Counted from the stretch's first letter, positions 8,430-18,000 are shown. The stretch: 64,000 nt of DNA from Phycisphaeraceae bacterium (GCA_028277745.1 JANQFR010000049.1:90050-154049); one strand, 5' to 3'. Numbers and translations are program-made. The notes: generated by a model from the sequence alone, not told the origin.

Positions 8430-10787
8430 CTACGATCGTGTGACGCGCATCGCACGCGGCGCGTCGATGTCGATCTGGCCGGCCTCCTGGCAGACCGTGA
8501 TCGGGCCCAAGGGGGTGGGACAGACCACGCGGTAGTCAATGTCGAGCACGGCCGGCGCCAAGAGGACGTGGCCACAGCCGGGCTCGAGGATCTCTAGCCC
8601 GATGAGACGGTGAATAAAATACTGCGCAGGCCCGGCGGACCAAGCATGGCTATGGCTTCGCATGAACCCGCGGTAAGTCCCTTCCCGCCACGAGCCGTTT
8701 TCACCCCATTCTTCAAAGCAGGTTGACATGCCGCGGCCGACCATTCGCCTGCCCCAGCGATCACGGATGAGCTGGATCGCCAAGTCGTGTCGCCCCAAGC
8801 GGGCCAACGCGTGCAGCATCACGGTGGTGTAGAACGGCGAGGCTTCGATCAGCTTCAGCGAATGATCGAGGAGCGTCTTTTGAATGATGTGCTCAATCTG
8901 CGCGTCGCTGACCAAGCCCCATAGGATGGCGGCGTAGTTGCCGTGTTCACTGACTCGTTTAGAGATGTAGCCGTCGCGCCAGGCGTCGTGGATCAGTCCG
9001 GTGTCGGGATCAGTGAACCGGGAGGCGAAGTTGCCGTGAAGCTGACGTCTGGCATGATCAAGACGTTCGATCGATGCCGGGTCGCCCACTTGCTCAGCCA
9101 TGCTTCGCACCGTCCCCATTGCTCCATAGAACAATGCGTTGAGCGCGGCGCACTGGCCTCGACGATCAATAAAGGCCCAATCAACGAAAACCCAGCCGGG
9201 CATGTCCTGAATCAGTCCCTGAGCGTTTGTGTGGCGGGCGAAGGCCCCGATCACCCGCAGCGCGGCGGGATACATGGCTTCAAGCAGAGGTCGGTCGCCC
9301 GTGAAAAGGTAATGGTCCCAGAGTGCCAGCGTCCACCAGAGTGAGTAGTCGGGGATGTTCCTCTCCCGATCAACACTACCGGTGGTGATCATCTGAAGGA
9401 TGCCTGAAGGCAACGGATTGGCTTCTGCCTGGCGCAGGAACTTGGCTGGCAGCAGGACATCACCGAAACAGGCGTGGACCCCTCCGATGGTCACTGCCGA
9501 CACGTCGCCGACCCATTGAGCCTGCTCCCGCCACGGCGTATCGACCATCGAGTCGCCGCAGCACAACTGAATGGTATTTCGGCACATTTCGAACGTACGG
9601 GTCAGCCGGTCGTCTGTGCCGGTGAAGTCACCCCGGTTCTCGAACGGATACTCATAGGTTCGGGCCCGCACCGCATGAATCCGGACCGGTTCGAAACAAT
9701 GGTGCAGGCGTAGCTTCAGGTGCCGGAAGCTTCGCCAGACAAATGATTGCCATGTCTGCCTGCCTTCAACGGCTGTGTAGCTGAAGCAGTATTGCGCTTC
9801 CAGCGCGTTATGGAAGTACCCATCGATCAATCGCTCCGCCAGGCCGATGGTGATGCGCGCGCCGGCCGGGGCTTCGATATCCAGTTCCACATAAGCGGCG
9901 ATCGGTCTGCCAAAATCCAGCAGGACGGTTGGTTCGTAATAGCCGTCGAAGTCGCGGTCCCGAAGATGCCCGGTGCTGCAGCAGAGCGTCGTGACGCCCG
10001 CTTCGGATAGCAAGTTGTCCGACTCGCGTACCGCTGTCCACCGAGTGGGCTGGCCTGGCATGGAAAGGACGATGGACAGATCATTGGGACGGCCGCGGTT
10101 TTCCAGCGCGATGTTCTCTTCGACCCGGGTAACGCTGACAGGGGGCAGCGGAGTGTGCCTGCGTGGCGGGATTGGCGATTTCACCAGCCGATGCCAGGGC
10201 CCCGCCGCGTGTGGTTCGGTGTCCGCACTGCCGCCGGGGATTCGACGGCGCATGACAACGGGGGTGCGCCAACAAGAATCATTAAAGCCCGGCTGCATCC
10301 AACCCGAGGGCATGAGCCGAGCGTCATGGATTTCCTGAAACGGATCGAGATGATTCATCCACCACTCATGCCCCTTGTCGGACCAGGCGTCGCCCGGCAG
10401 GCATCGCCAGCCGCGACCCGTGGCGGTGATGAGTTTGCCGGTTTCATCGACCACTTCCGCGAGGAATCCAGGACGATGCCCTTCCGGGCCGCCCACGTCG
10501 TGGACCACCACCGCGAGACACGCGGTCGAACCGCTCGGGCGTGATGGCAGATCGTGTTCATCGAAGAACCAGTAATCCGGCTGGCCGTGTGGCGGGCCGT
10601 CAATAAGCCATTGGCCGTCGAGGTAGAGCCGATATCGCGAAGCCGCCGTCACCCGCAGCTTTGAGGCGTGGTGAAGCGTGATCTCTGTTCGGAACAGTGC
10701 ATATCGATTGGGCTTGGGTTCGACTTCGTCGAGCCAGATCCATTGGCATGACCAGTGGTGCGAGGTGATCGGCTCAATAGTACTCAC
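8430..10787 (-). CDS. GH78-like alpha-L-rhamnosidase
   Basis: About 785 residues. An N-terminal beta-sandwich contains WIWLDEVEPKPNRYALFRTE and YRLYLDGQWLIDGPPHG. A second sandwich has LLDFGRPIAAYVELDIEAP. The catalytic (alpha/alpha)6 barrel begins near residue 390 and carries DTPWREQAQWVGD at about 415, matching the acidic D-x-P-x-R-E motif of GH78 active sites. The GTG at 10787 is chosen because AAGGA lies 8 nt upstream; a frame-open ATG at 10820 has no such signal. No signal peptide is evident, so it may act in the cytoplasm on imported rhamnosides. It diverges from the LacI gene of cassette A and is next to a glycosidase fragment. Confidence 0.87.
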   Translation of the reverse strand: MSTIEPITSHHWSCQWIWLDEVEPKPNRYALFRTEITLHHASKLRVTAASRYRLYLDGQWLIDGPPHGQPDYWFFDEHDLPSRPSGSTACLAVVVHDVGGPEGHRPGFLAEVVDETGKLITATGRGWRCLPGDAWSDKGHEWWMNHLDPFQEIHDARLMPSGWMQPGFNDSCWRTPVVMRRRIPGGSADTEPHAAGPWHRLVKSPIPPRRHTPLPPVSVTRVEENIALENRGRPNDLSIVLSMPGQPTRWTAVRESDNLLSEAGVTTLCCSTGHLRDRDFDGYYEPTVLLDFGRPIAAYVELDIEAPAGARITIGLAERLIDGYFHNALEAQYCFSYTAVEGRQTWQSFVWRSFRHLKLRLHHCFEPVRIHAVRARTYEYPFENRGDFTGTDDRLTRTFEMCRNTIQLCCGDSMVDTPWREQAQWVGDVSAVTIGGVHACFGDVLLPAKFLRQAEANPLPSGILQMITTGSVDRERNIPDYSLWWTLALWDHYLFTGDRPLLEAMYPAALRVIGAFARHTNAQGLIQDMPGWVFVDWAFIDRRGQCAALNALFYGAMGTVRSMAEQVGDPASIERLDHARRQLHGNFASRFTDPDTGLIHDAWRDGYISKRVSEHGNYAAILWGLVSDAQIEHIIQKTLLDHSLKLIEASPFYTTVMLHALARLGRHDLAIQLIRDRWGRRMVGRGMSTCFEEWGENGSWREGTYRGFMRSHSHAWSAGPAQYFIHRLIGLEILEPGCGHVLLAPAVLDIDYRVVCPTPLGPITVCQEAGQIDIDAPRAMRVTRS

Positions 10788-10964
10788 AAAGACATTCCTT
10801 TCATCACAGGACCCGCGCACATCAACAGAAAATGATCCTAAGTGAACTGGGCCGATCCGCTCATTGCTTCAGCGGGGCGGGGCGCAGTCGTGTTATTTTC
10901 AAGTTCTCCAAAACGGGTTGTGACAAGCATTCTTCAGTTCGTCAGGCGCACCCCCGCCGGTGGT

Positions 10965-11192
10965 TCATCTTTTCGCGGGCTGTCCGAAGCGGATGAACCG
11001 TGGCCCCAACCAGGTCAAATGATCAAACAGACGGGCCCACCGCCGCTCATCATCCGCAGCCGGGTAAGCGCCTCCCCGCCAGCCCGAAAACCAGTTGGTT
11101 CCCAGCCCTTCGCGCATGGTGTGGCGTTCCCGGTCGCCGACTTGGATCGTGAAATGGCCGCCGCGCGAGGATTGATATCTAGCCAGGTTCAT
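10965..11192 (-). pseudogene. N-terminal fragment of a glycoside hydrolase
   Basis: 75 codons starting MNLARYQSSRGGHFTIQVGD. The stretch MREGLGTNWFSGWRGGAY.. then RRWARLFDHLTWLGPRFIRFG reads like the first barrel strand and helix of a clan GH-A glycosidase (a G-x-G-x-W turn, then helix, then LxxRFxRFG). The frame then stops at 10965 and the next frames do not continue it. A truncated gene is the simplest reading; a small functional protein cannot be excluded. It lies between the rhamnosidase and the LacI gene, inside a 630-base interval that otherwise holds only the LacI promoter. Confidence 0.42.
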
Positions 11193-11345
11193 GCATTGAT
11201 CGGATTCCATTCGTTGGTTCACGGTCATTCTCGGCCTTGGCTTTGAGCGGTAGTGCGTTTCCGTCGCGGTTGCCATCGACCCGCATGCCGTTGTTGGGGT
11301 CAATCGGGCCAGCGGGCCAAAGCCGGTTTGATTCACGAATAAACC

Positions 11346-11373
11346 TTGACAAGCAGGTCGACCGCATTATAAT
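11346..11373 (+). promoter_or_regulatory. Sigma-70-type promoter of cassette A LacI
   Basis: TTGACA (11346-11351), 16-bp spacer, TATAAT (11368-11373). Both hexamers match the consensus exactly, 45 nt before the LacI start codon. Confidence 0.72.
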
Positions 11374-11401
11374 CGAAGCGTTACGACTTCGCAGCGCTTC
11401 G
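11374..11401. promoter_or_regulatory. Palindromic operator candidate overlapping the cassette A start site
   Basis: CGAAGCGTTACGACTTCG (11374-11391) has 5-bp perfect arms in an 18-bp near-palindrome, and CGCTTCG at 11395-11401 repeats the arm. It begins immediately after the -10 box, where a bound LacI protein would block initiation. Autoregulation is inferred. Confidence 0.5.
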
Positions 11402-11418
11402 ATATTGAGCTTGTCTCT

Positions 11419-12468
11419 ATGGCATCTTCAACACCCGCGCCAGCCCAATCCGCCCGGTCAGCGACCTTGAGTGACGTCGCCAGCCGTGCCGGCGTGTCCC
11501 TCAACACCGCTTCACGCATGCTCAATGGGCGGGTCAAGGGGTCATATCCCAAGGTTAGAGAGAGAGTTAGGCGCATTCAGCGGATCGCGGACGAGTTGGG
11601 TTATCGGGCCAACACCGCCGCCCGCGCAACCGCATCGGGGCGATTCCACGCCGCGGGGCTGTTGTTTCGCGACGACGGTGCGGTCGGGCGGAGCCTGGTT
11701 TACGGGATCAACAAGGTGCTCTATGAACAGGGCATGCGGCTGATTTTGTCGCCGCTGCACCACCGGGCCGAGGCCGCGGACCCGCCCGCGATCCTGCGTG
11801 AGATGTCGGTCGATGGCCTGCTGGTCAACCTGATGCAGGACGTGCCCGAGGGGTTGTTGGATTTGGTCGGCCGGGCCGGGACACCCGCGGTTTGGATCAA
11901 CGCCAAACTGGACCAGGACTGCGTCTATCCCGACGACGCGGGTATGGTCCGCCAGGTTACCGAGCGGCTGCTCACGTTGGGTCACCGGCGGATCGCGTAC
12001 TTGGCGTACGACCACACGCAGGGGCTGCATTACTCGGGGCATGCACGCCACGACGCGTATGTCGCGGCGATGCGGGATGCCGGGCTCGAATCCATGATCC
12101 TGCTCGAAACCCACGGCAAACTGCCGCCGCATTGCCCGGCGATCAATCGGCTTCTGGATGCAGATGACGCTGATCGTCCCACGGCGGTTGTCTGCGGGCA
12201 TTCGGCTTTGGCGCACCCGCTGCTCTACGCGGCCGCGGTCCGGGGCATGCGCGTGCCGGACGAGTTGGCGGTCGCCGCGGTGATGGACGACATGCAGGAC
12301 CCCAACGGGGCCGGGCTGTCCGGCGTCGCGGTCCCGTACCGCGAGATCGGCGAGTGTGCCGCCACCATGCTGCGGCAGCGAATCGAAACCCAAGCATCTC
12401 AGCCCGTACAGGTCGTACGCGGCCAGCTCGTGGCCGGGCGTACGGTCAACGAACAACCCATTGTCTGA
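11419..12468 (+). CDS. LacI-family transcription regulator (cassette A)
   Basis: 349 residues. The N-terminal helix-turn-helix TLSDVASRAGVSLNTASRML and the hinge region RANTAARATASGRF precede a periplasmic-binding-protein-like sensor domain. The sensor contains PAVWINAKLDQDCVYPDD, a motif repeated almost exactly in the LacI protein of cassette B. The gene has its own consensus promoter and palindrome at 11346-11401 and is followed after 34 nt by a PEP-CTERM gene, then a pseudopilin and a xylanase. It probably senses a sugar released from xylan-like polysaccharide; the ligand is inferred from context. Confidence 0.93.
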   Translation: MASSTPAPAQSARSATLSDVASRAGVSLNTASRMLNGRVKGSYPKVRERVRRIQRIADELGYRANTAARATASGRFHAAGLLFRDDGAVGRSLVYGINKVLYEQGMRLILSPLHHRAEAADPPAILREMSVDGLLVNLMQDVPEGLLDLVGRAGTPAVWINAKLDQDCVYPDDAGMVRQVTERLLTLGHRRIAYLAYDHTQGLHYSGHARHDAYVAAMRDAGLESMILLETHGKLPPHCPAINRLLDADDADRPTAVVCGHSALAHPLLYAAAVRGMRVPDELAVAAVMDDMQDPNGAGLSGVAVPYREIGECAATMLRQRIETQASQPVQVVRGQLVAGRTVNEQPIV

Positions 12469-12502
12469 TCGCGTTTCACTTCACGCCGTCTCGGAGGACA
12501 TC

Positions 12503-13618
12503 ATGCACACCCGACATGCTTTGAGCGCACTCACCCTCGGCCTGGCGATCGCTTCGGTCGGCTCGGCGAATGCCGCCACGCTGACGTGGACCAACGGCGA
12601 CACCGGCAACAGCAACATCACCGATGCCGACAACTGGAGCCCGATTGCGGCTCCGGGCAATTCCGACACCCTCGTGTTTGACAACCTCGCCGCCGGCAAC
12701 CCGACTTGGAACAACAGTAGCAACAGCTTCCGCCCGACCGCCCAGTTTGATTCGTCCGGCTGGGATGTCGACGTGACCGCGCGGTTCTACGCCTCGGTCG
12801 ACCTCGACACCACGACGCCAGTGGGCCTGGTCACCGTCACCACGGCCAACACCGGCGCCCGGATCGGCGCGCAGAACGCCGCCAACTGGAACATCAGTGC
12901 CGGCAACACCCTGCATTACACCGGGGTTGGGCGGTTCGAACTCGCCCAGCAGCCCATCAAGAACGGGGGCGGCGTCCTGGTGATCGACATGACCGGCGCC
13001 GTCACCGGCAACCGGGGGATCACCGTCAACGCGGGGACAGTGCTCATCAACAGCGGCGGGACCGCCGTCACCGGCGGCGGCGCCCCGCGGGCGACTAATC
13101 AGTCGTGGTCTATCGGGGCCGACGGGACGCTGGGCGGGACCGGGTTGGTCCGCAGCAACCGGCCGGATGGAATCGCCGTGGATGGCACGATCGCGCCGGG
13201 CGGCAATGGCGCCTTCGGCGCACTGATCGAGTCCCTCGAAATCGAGGACGACATCGAGATGAACCCCGGATCGGTTCTTGCGATCGATTTCGGCGCAGCC
13301 GGCGTGTCGGACGTACTCCGGTTGGTTGAAGGGGCCGCCCCAGCCGGCACGTTCAATCTCAGTGACCTTGACAACACGCTCTCGATCACCGGCGCCGCCA
13401 TCCCGATCGTCGGCAGCTACACCATCGTCGATGGCGCCAACACCGGGACATTCGAGACCATCCTCTACAACAACGTGGACGTGACATCCGATCCCACGTT
13501 CTCCATCACCTACAACGCAGATAGCATCGTGGTCGGCGTCATCCCCGAGCCGGCGTCGCTGACGCTGCTGGGGCTTGGAGGCCTGTTGATTCTCGGCGGC
13601 CGCCGCCGCGGAGTGTGA
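12503..13618 (+). CDS. PEP-CTERM sorting domain protein (cassette A)
   Basis: 371 residues. A signal peptide ([20 protein letters not shown], cleavage after ANA) is followed by a beta-rich Asn/Gly/Thr-rich body beginning [19 protein letters not shown], reminiscent of autotransporter-like strand-loop-strand repeats. It ends [18 protein letters not shown] then GGRRRGV, the PEP-CTERM tripartite signal for exosortase processing. GGAGG lies 7 nt before the ATG at 12503. It starts 34 nt after the LacI stop and is followed by a terminator hairpin, so it may be co-transcribed with LacI. Likely an exported, surface-anchored protein; ligand unknown. Confidence 0.88.
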   Translation: MHTRHALSALTLGLAIASVGSANAATLTWTNGDTGNSNITDADNWSPIAAPGNSDTLVFDNLAAGNPTWNNSSNSFRPTAQFDSSGWDVDVTARFYASVDLDTTTPVGLVTVTTANTGARIGAQNAANWNISAGNTLHYTGVGRFELAQQPIKNGGGVLVIDMTGAVTGNRGITVNAGTVLINSGGTAVTGGGAPRATNQSWSIGADGTLGGTGLVRSNRPDGIAVDGTIAPGGNGAFGALIESLEIEDDIEMNPGSVLAIDFGAAGVSDVLRLVEGAAPAGTFNLSDLDNTLSITGAAIPIVGSYTIVDGANTGTFETILYNNVDVTSDPTFSITYNADSIVVGVIPEPASLTLLGLGGLLILGGRRRGV

Positions 13619-13631
13619 AGTCGATACACAC

Positions 13632-13667
13632 GAGAGCCCGCGGGTTAACGCCCGCGGCTCTCTTTTT
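13632..13667 (+). terminator. Rho-independent terminator after the PEP-CTERM gene
   Basis: GAGAGCCCGCGGG and CCCGCGGCTCTC pair (one bulged base) around a short TTAACG-type loop, followed by TTTTT. It lies 13 nt after the PEP-CTERM stop and would separate that gene from the downstream pseudopilin, or attenuate read-through into it. Confidence 0.8.
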
Positions 13668-13722
13668 GGGAGGCGGAGCCGCGCATATCAATCCGTCAGC
13701 GGATCAACCCGAGGCCTGCAGC

Positions 13723-14388
13723 ATGAATCACCCACCACTCCGAAACGCCTTTACGCTCATCGAGTTGCTGGTGGTCATCAGCATCATTGCGGTGTTGATC
13801 GCCATCCTGCTGCCCGCGCTGGAGGGGGCCCGCGCCGCGGCGCGTTCGGTGCAGTGCCAGTCCAACCTCAAGCAGATCGGCATCGCCTACTACCTCTACG
13901 CCGAGGATAACGACAACAGCCTGCCCTGGAGCAAGTTCGGCAGCGGCCCCCGGCTCTGGCACCAATATCTCGCCTCCTATATCGAGTCCGCCAAGTCGAA
14001 CCCCGGCGGCAACCGGCCCGAGGACTTCTTCCGAAGTTGCCCTGAATGGGATGGATATACCGGCGGATCCAACCGCGTCGGCTACGGCCCGCCGCAAGAC
14101 TTTCGCGGCATCCAGCCCAATCCGTCCGGCCCCGACGCCACCCGTAGCGGCGTCATCGATAACGCCCCGCCTCGGTTCGAAGACTTCAAACTCCCGTCCG
14201 GCAACATGATGCTCGGCGACTCCGGGTCCAGCGAATACCTCACCCCCTTTGGCGCGTTCAACTCGTTCCAGGATGAACTCCCGCCTCGGCACCTTGGCCG
14301 TGTCTTCAACTACCTGTTTGTCGACGGCCACGTCGAGTCGCTCGAGCCTGCAGCCGCAGAAGCGGCATTCATGAACCCCGACGGATAG
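13723..14388 (+). CDS. H-X9-DG pseudopilin (cassette A)
   Basis: 222 residues starting [20 protein letters not shown], with the methylation motif eight residues in and a hydrophobic helix to about residue 35. Next comes [19 protein letters not shown], the usual linker helix. The C-terminus has [17 protein letters not shown], the (F/Y)xDGH element. The ATG at 13723 is preferred because it puts the motif at the N-terminus. It sits 75 nt before the GH10 gene. Expected to be processed by a prepilin peptidase and displayed in the envelope; role in polysaccharide use is suggested only by context. Confidence 0.88.
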   Translation: MNHPPLRNAFTLIELLVVISIIAVLIAILLPALEGARAAARSVQCQSNLKQIGIAYYLYAEDNDNSLPWSKFGSGPRLWHQYLASYIESAKSNPGGNRPEDFFRSCPEWDGYTGGSNRVGYGPPQDFRGIQPNPSGPDATRSGVIDNAPPRFEDFKLPSGNMMLGDSGSSEYLTPFGAFNSFQDELPPRHLGRVFNYLFVDGHVESLEPAAAEAAFMNPDG

Positions 14389-14462
14389 CGAACCCACTTG
14401 CCTACAGCCCTGATTAGCACCCGTACGCAACCGATCAACCAGACACCCACCCGGACCCCAAC

Positions 14463-16871
14463 ATGCGCTTGATTTCTGCATTAATGTTTGTGTTGTTTAC
14501 CTCCGCCGCCTACGCGGCCGCGCCCAACACACCCCTGCCCACCGGCGCCGACTTGATCTCGCTCGACGACCTTGAGCCCGGCGGGTACTGGGCCCGGGGG
14601 CAGATCGTCGAGGTCAAGGGGCAGCCGTTCGAGCGAGCCTGGCGGGTGCAGACCCGACGGAAGCCCGGTGACCCGTGGGGTGTGCTGCTCAAGGGCGTCC
14701 TCACCAAGGATGTCCCCGCTGGACACCTGGTGTGGGTGACGTTCATGGCCCGATCGGCCGTGGAGGCGGGCTCGCCGCCGGCGGCGATGGCGTTGGTCAA
14801 GGCCCAAGGCGGGGCGCTGGACCAGCGGTTCTCCGTCGGCAACGACTGGCGCCGGATGGGGTTCGCCTACCGGCTGAAGAAGCCGATCGAGGCGGGCCAG
14901 ACCAAGTTCGAGTTTTTCCTGGGGTACCAGGCCCAGACGATCGAGATCGGCGGCCTGGAGGTGCTGGACCTCGGGCCGGACGCGAAGGCGGAGACGCTGC
15001 CGAAATTCCCGCTGTGGCGCTACGACCCGCGAGACGGCCGCGAGCCCGCCCCGCCGAGTCGGTACCGCGAAGCGTTATTCGAGAACGAGTTGGCGAAACT
15101 GCCTCGGCCCAGGTTCCTGGTCGATGAGACGGAAGAATCCGCCCGCGAGCGTTACGACGTGACCGCGCAGTTCGTCCGCTACAAGATCGTGCCGGCCAAC
15201 AACCGGCCCTACGGCGAGGCCGTGGAACTCAAGGTGTTCAATCGCCCGGGCAAGCACTGGCAGGCTCAGTTTGTCGCTGAGAACACCGCCCCGATCAAGG
15301 CGGGCGATCCGATCCTGATCGCCTTCGACGCCCGGGCGACCTCCTCCGCGCACGCCTCGGGGAACGGCCGGGCGACGGTGATGCTCTCGAAGAACCGCAA
15401 GCCCTACACCAAGAGCTTCAGCCACCCCATCGAGATCGAGCCCGGCTGGCAGCGGTACCTGCTCCGCGGCGTCGCGCTCGAGGACTACGCGCCAGGCGAA
15501 GCGAAGGTCGAGTTCTGGGTCGGCAACCTCCGGCAGACGCTGGAGATCGGCGGGCTCACCGTGATGGCGTTCGACCCCAGCGTCCCGGTGACCGACCTGC
15601 CCACGATCGACCTGGGGCTGGACTACCCCGGGCGTGAGCCCGACGCATCCTGGCGGAGGAAAGCGCTCGAACGCATCGAAGCCATCCGCAAGTCCGATCT
15701 CACGATCGAGGTCCTCGACGCCGAAGGCAACCCGGTGAAAGATGCGGAGGTGCGCGTCGAGCAGACCCGCCAGGACTTCGTCTTCGGCACCACGCTCGAC
15801 ACCCGCCAGCTGCTGCCCAGCCAGGTCGGCGAAGAGAGCGCCAAGAAGCACGAGGAACTGCTGACCAGCGGCATGTTCAACCTGCTGATCCCGGGCAACG
15901 AACTGAAGTGGGCGGCGTTCGCCGGGAGCTACGGGCCGTTCTACCGCCCGAAGCGTGCGGACTGGGCGGTCGAATGGGGGGAGGAGCGTGGCATCACCAT
16001 CAAGGGCCACGTCATGGTCTGGAACCTGCCGGGCCCGGTCCGGCGCAGCCTGGGGGACAAGGCCAGAGACCCGGCGGTCGTGCAGCAGGCCGTGAAGGAC
16101 CGGATCTTCGAGATCGGCGAGCGGTTCAAGGGCCGGCTGCCGGTCTGGGACGTGATCAACGAGAACTACAAGCACCGTGGGCTGGTCGAGATCGTCGGGC
16201 ACGACGCGGTCGCCGACTGGTTCCGCTGGGCCAAGGAAGCCAGCGGCGGGGCGAAGTTGTTCTGGAATGAGATCCACGTCCTGCCCGAGACCGAGCGAGG
16301 CGCCAACGTCCGGGCCTACACCATGGAACGCATCAAGCACCTCCAAAAGCTCGGCGCCCCCATCGACGGCTTCGGCATCCAGGGCCACCTCAGCGTCAGC
16401 TCCGCACCGCCCCCCGAAGTCATCCTCAAGCGCCTCGACGAGTTCGCCACCCTCGGGCTGGAGATCCAGGCGACCGAGTTCGATGTCAACATCCGCGACA
16501 CCCAGGACCCCGATCAGCTCGCATTCCAGGCCGACTACGTGCGGGACTTCACGACCGTGATGTTCAGCCACCCGTCGGTCACCGGCGTGATCTACTGGAC
16601 GCCGTCCCCGTACAAATGGATCCCCAATTCGGCCCTGACCAACAAAGACTCTACGCTCCGCCCCCACGGCGAGGTGTGGAAGCGGCTGGTCACCGAAGAC
16701 TGGCGGACCGACGAATCCCTCGCGACCGACGACCAAGGCCTCGCCACACTGCGGGCCTTCCACGGCGATCACCGCATCACGGTCAAGCACCACGGTAAGA
16801 CCGCCAAGGCGACGGCTCGCCTCACAGCCGATGGCGGCACGGTGGAGATCACGCTACCGGCCCTGCCCTGA
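14463..16871 (+). CDS. GH10 endo-beta-1,4-xylanase with two N-terminal carbohydrate-binding-like domains
   Basis: 802 residues with a signal peptide (MRLISALMFVLFTSAAYA). Two related beta-sandwich modules (about 30-175 and 230-375) each contain the pattern T/KxEFxxGxxxQTxEIGGLxV, suggesting an internal duplication of a carbohydrate-binding-like domain. The GH10 barrel covers about residues 440-760: GHVMVWN, acid/base Glu567 in WDVINE, GFGIQGHLS, and nucleophile Glu672 in QATEFDV. A short strand-rich tail follows. It is the last gene of cassette A. It would cleave internal xylan bonds outside the cytoplasmic membrane. Confidence 0.93.
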   Translation: MRLISALMFVLFTSAAYAAAPNTPLPTGADLISLDDLEPGGYWARGQIVEVKGQPFERAWRVQTRRKPGDPWGVLLKGVLTKDVPAGHLVWVTFMARSAVEAGSPPAAMALVKAQGGALDQRFSVGNDWRRMGFAYRLKKPIEAGQTKFEFFLGYQAQTIEIGGLEVLDLGPDAKAETLPKFPLWRYDPRDGREPAPPSRYREALFENELAKLPRPRFLVDETEESARERYDVTAQFVRYKIVPANNRPYGEAVELKVFNRPGKHWQAQFVAENTAPIKAGDPILIAFDARATSSAHASGNGRATVMLSKNRKPYTKSFSHPIEIEPGWQRYLLRGVALEDYAPGEAKVEFWVGNLRQTLEIGGLTVMAFDPSVPVTDLPTIDLGLDYPGREPDASWRRKALERIEAIRKSDLTIEVLDAEGNPVKDAEVRVEQTRQDFVFGTTLDTRQLLPSQVGEESAKKHEELLTSGMFNLLIPGNELKWAAFAGSYGPFYRPKRADWAVEWGEERGITIKGHVMVWNLPGPVRRSLGDKARDPAVVQQAVKDRIFEIGERFKGRLPVWDVINENYKHRGLVEIVGHDAVADWFRWAKEASGGAKLFWNEIHVLPETERGANVRAYTMERIKHLQKLGAPIDGFGIQGHLSVSSAPPPEVILKRLDEFATLGLEIQATEFDVNIRDTQDPDQLAFQADYVRDFTTVMFSHPSVTGVIYWTPSPYKWIPNSALTNKDSTLRPHGEVWKRLVTEDWRTDESLATDDQGLATLRAFHGDHRITVKHHGKTAKATARLTADGGTVEITLPALP

Positions 16872-17008
16872 GCCTGTCGCAACCGGCACGTCAGACGCAC
16901 ACGCCCAGCCCGGCCCGTACGGCCTCGCTGCGCCCCCTCGCATTCGCCTTTCATTCCGCAACCTGGCGGGCGCCGCCGCCCATCTGCGAGGCCCTTTCTT
17001 GAAGCCGG

Positions 17009-17593
17009 TTATGGCAAGCGGATGCCGGGATTGATCAGTGGGGTCAGGTCTATATGTTCAACCCGCGAGATACCTCGCTCCTTGAGCCCACGCACCAGCA
17101 ACTCCGCGTCGAACCCATGGCACTGCATGAACTGCCAGATAGGGACATAGCGATCTGCTCGCCCGCGGGCCAGTTCTGTCAGCAAGCGAAGCTCGAGGGC
17201 CACAACGGGAGCGGACCTGCGGCCGCACCTGATCATGGCGAAATGGTTCCAGGGGCCAGTGCCGATGCATTCGGTGGTATCCGACTCGCTCTCAACCTCA
17301 ACTGTGCTGAACTCGATCCGGATGCCTTGCACCTCGAATGATGCGAAATACTGCTTGGAGCCGTCCAGATACTGTGGTGGCGACAGGCACTCATGCCGGG
17401 AAAGCGCTGCGCTGAACGCATCGACATCTGCACGTTCTCTCAGGAGCACGTCCACGTCTTCGGCAGGCAGAAGCACCCCCCGCATCGCTGCAGCCGCGGT
17501 CCCGACCAACCGGTAGTCGATGTCCGCAATTGCATCACCGCACCCATCAAGAACACCGGAAAGCACAGCTTCGATCTGACGTGCTGTAATCAC
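17009..17593 (-). CDS. Nucleotidyltransferase-fold protein, function unknown
   Basis: 194 residues. The N-terminal part IDYRLVGTAAAAMRGVLLPA.EDVDVLL fits the MNT/nucleotidyltransferase fold: a GxAAxxLxG-like turn followed by an acidic D-x-D pair that normally binds metal. The C-terminal half is helical with no recognisable domain. Such proteins occur as antitoxin-system partners or as stand-alone transferases. No toxin-like partner is adjacent. It lies at the left end of the decayed island next to tRNA-Pro, so it may be cargo. Confidence 0.6.
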   Translation of the reverse strand: MITARQIEAVLSGVLDGCGDAIADIDYRLVGTAAAAMRGVLLPAEDVDVLLRERADVDAFSAALSRHECLSPPQYLDGSKQYFASFEVQGIRIEFSTVEVESESDTTECIGTGPWNHFAMIRCGRRSAPVVALELRLLTELARGRADRYVPIWQFMQCHGFDAELLVRGLKERGISRVEHIDLTPLINPGIRLP

Positions 17594-17743
17594 CTAGCGC
17601 TCCTTCGCGAATGACGCGATACATGTTTGGCAGATATCAGCTGGTTGCCGACCTGCGGAATAGCTCTCCAATCCCATCAGCGCGCAGGCGAGTTGGCGCC
17701 AAGAGCCTTTCATGAATATGACTTTAACCCCTTCCTGAGCAAG

Positions 17744-17822
17744 AAGAGAGCCTCCCGTTTTCAGCGGAAGGCTCTTGTGTAAAAAATCGAAGTGACAGGA
17801 CACCGGCTGAACTATTTGTCGT
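17744..17822 (+). repeat. Third degenerate copy of the recombinase-tail/tRNA junction
   Basis: The stretch CGGAAGGCTCTTGTGTAA..ATCG..GACAGGA (17765-17799) aligns by eye with CGAAGGGTCTCTTTCTGAC..ATCG..GACAGGA at the recombinase end and tRNA-Pro 3' end (19382-19419). The sequence after it, GGACACCGGCTGAACT, matches 5497-5512 in the remnant near 5.4 kb. It may mark the left boundary of the 17.8-19.4 kb element. It contains a hairpin with arms AGAGCCTCCCG and CGGAAGGCTCT (17747-17775). The rest of 17594-18000 shows no gene. Confidence 0.5.
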
Positions 17823-17936
17823 CGGAGTGTCAACCTTGCTCCCCGACACGGTTTGCGTCATCCCGGAGCTATCGTCAACCGTCTGATGACCGAAACGGAG
17901 ATTGATGTTGGTGGATGGAGGCGGGTTTGCCTTGGA

Positions 17937-17971
17937 AGCCCGCACGGCCTCGTCCACAAGCCGTGCGGGCT
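17937..17971 (-). terminator. Strong hairpin below the zinc-ribbon gene
   Basis: AGCCCGCACGGC and GCCGTGCGGGCT form a perfect 12-bp stem with an 11-nt loop, 30 nt beyond the stop at 18001. No long T tract follows on either strand, so it may be a weak terminator or an RNA-stabilising element. Confidence 0.55.
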
Positions 17972-18000
17972 TTCGGCGCCTTGCGTTGGCGAGTGTGATG

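Noticed and set aside
15075..16793. 572-codon open frame on the minus strand
   Set aside because: Shadow of the GH10 xylanase; no signal, motif or ribosome-binding site.
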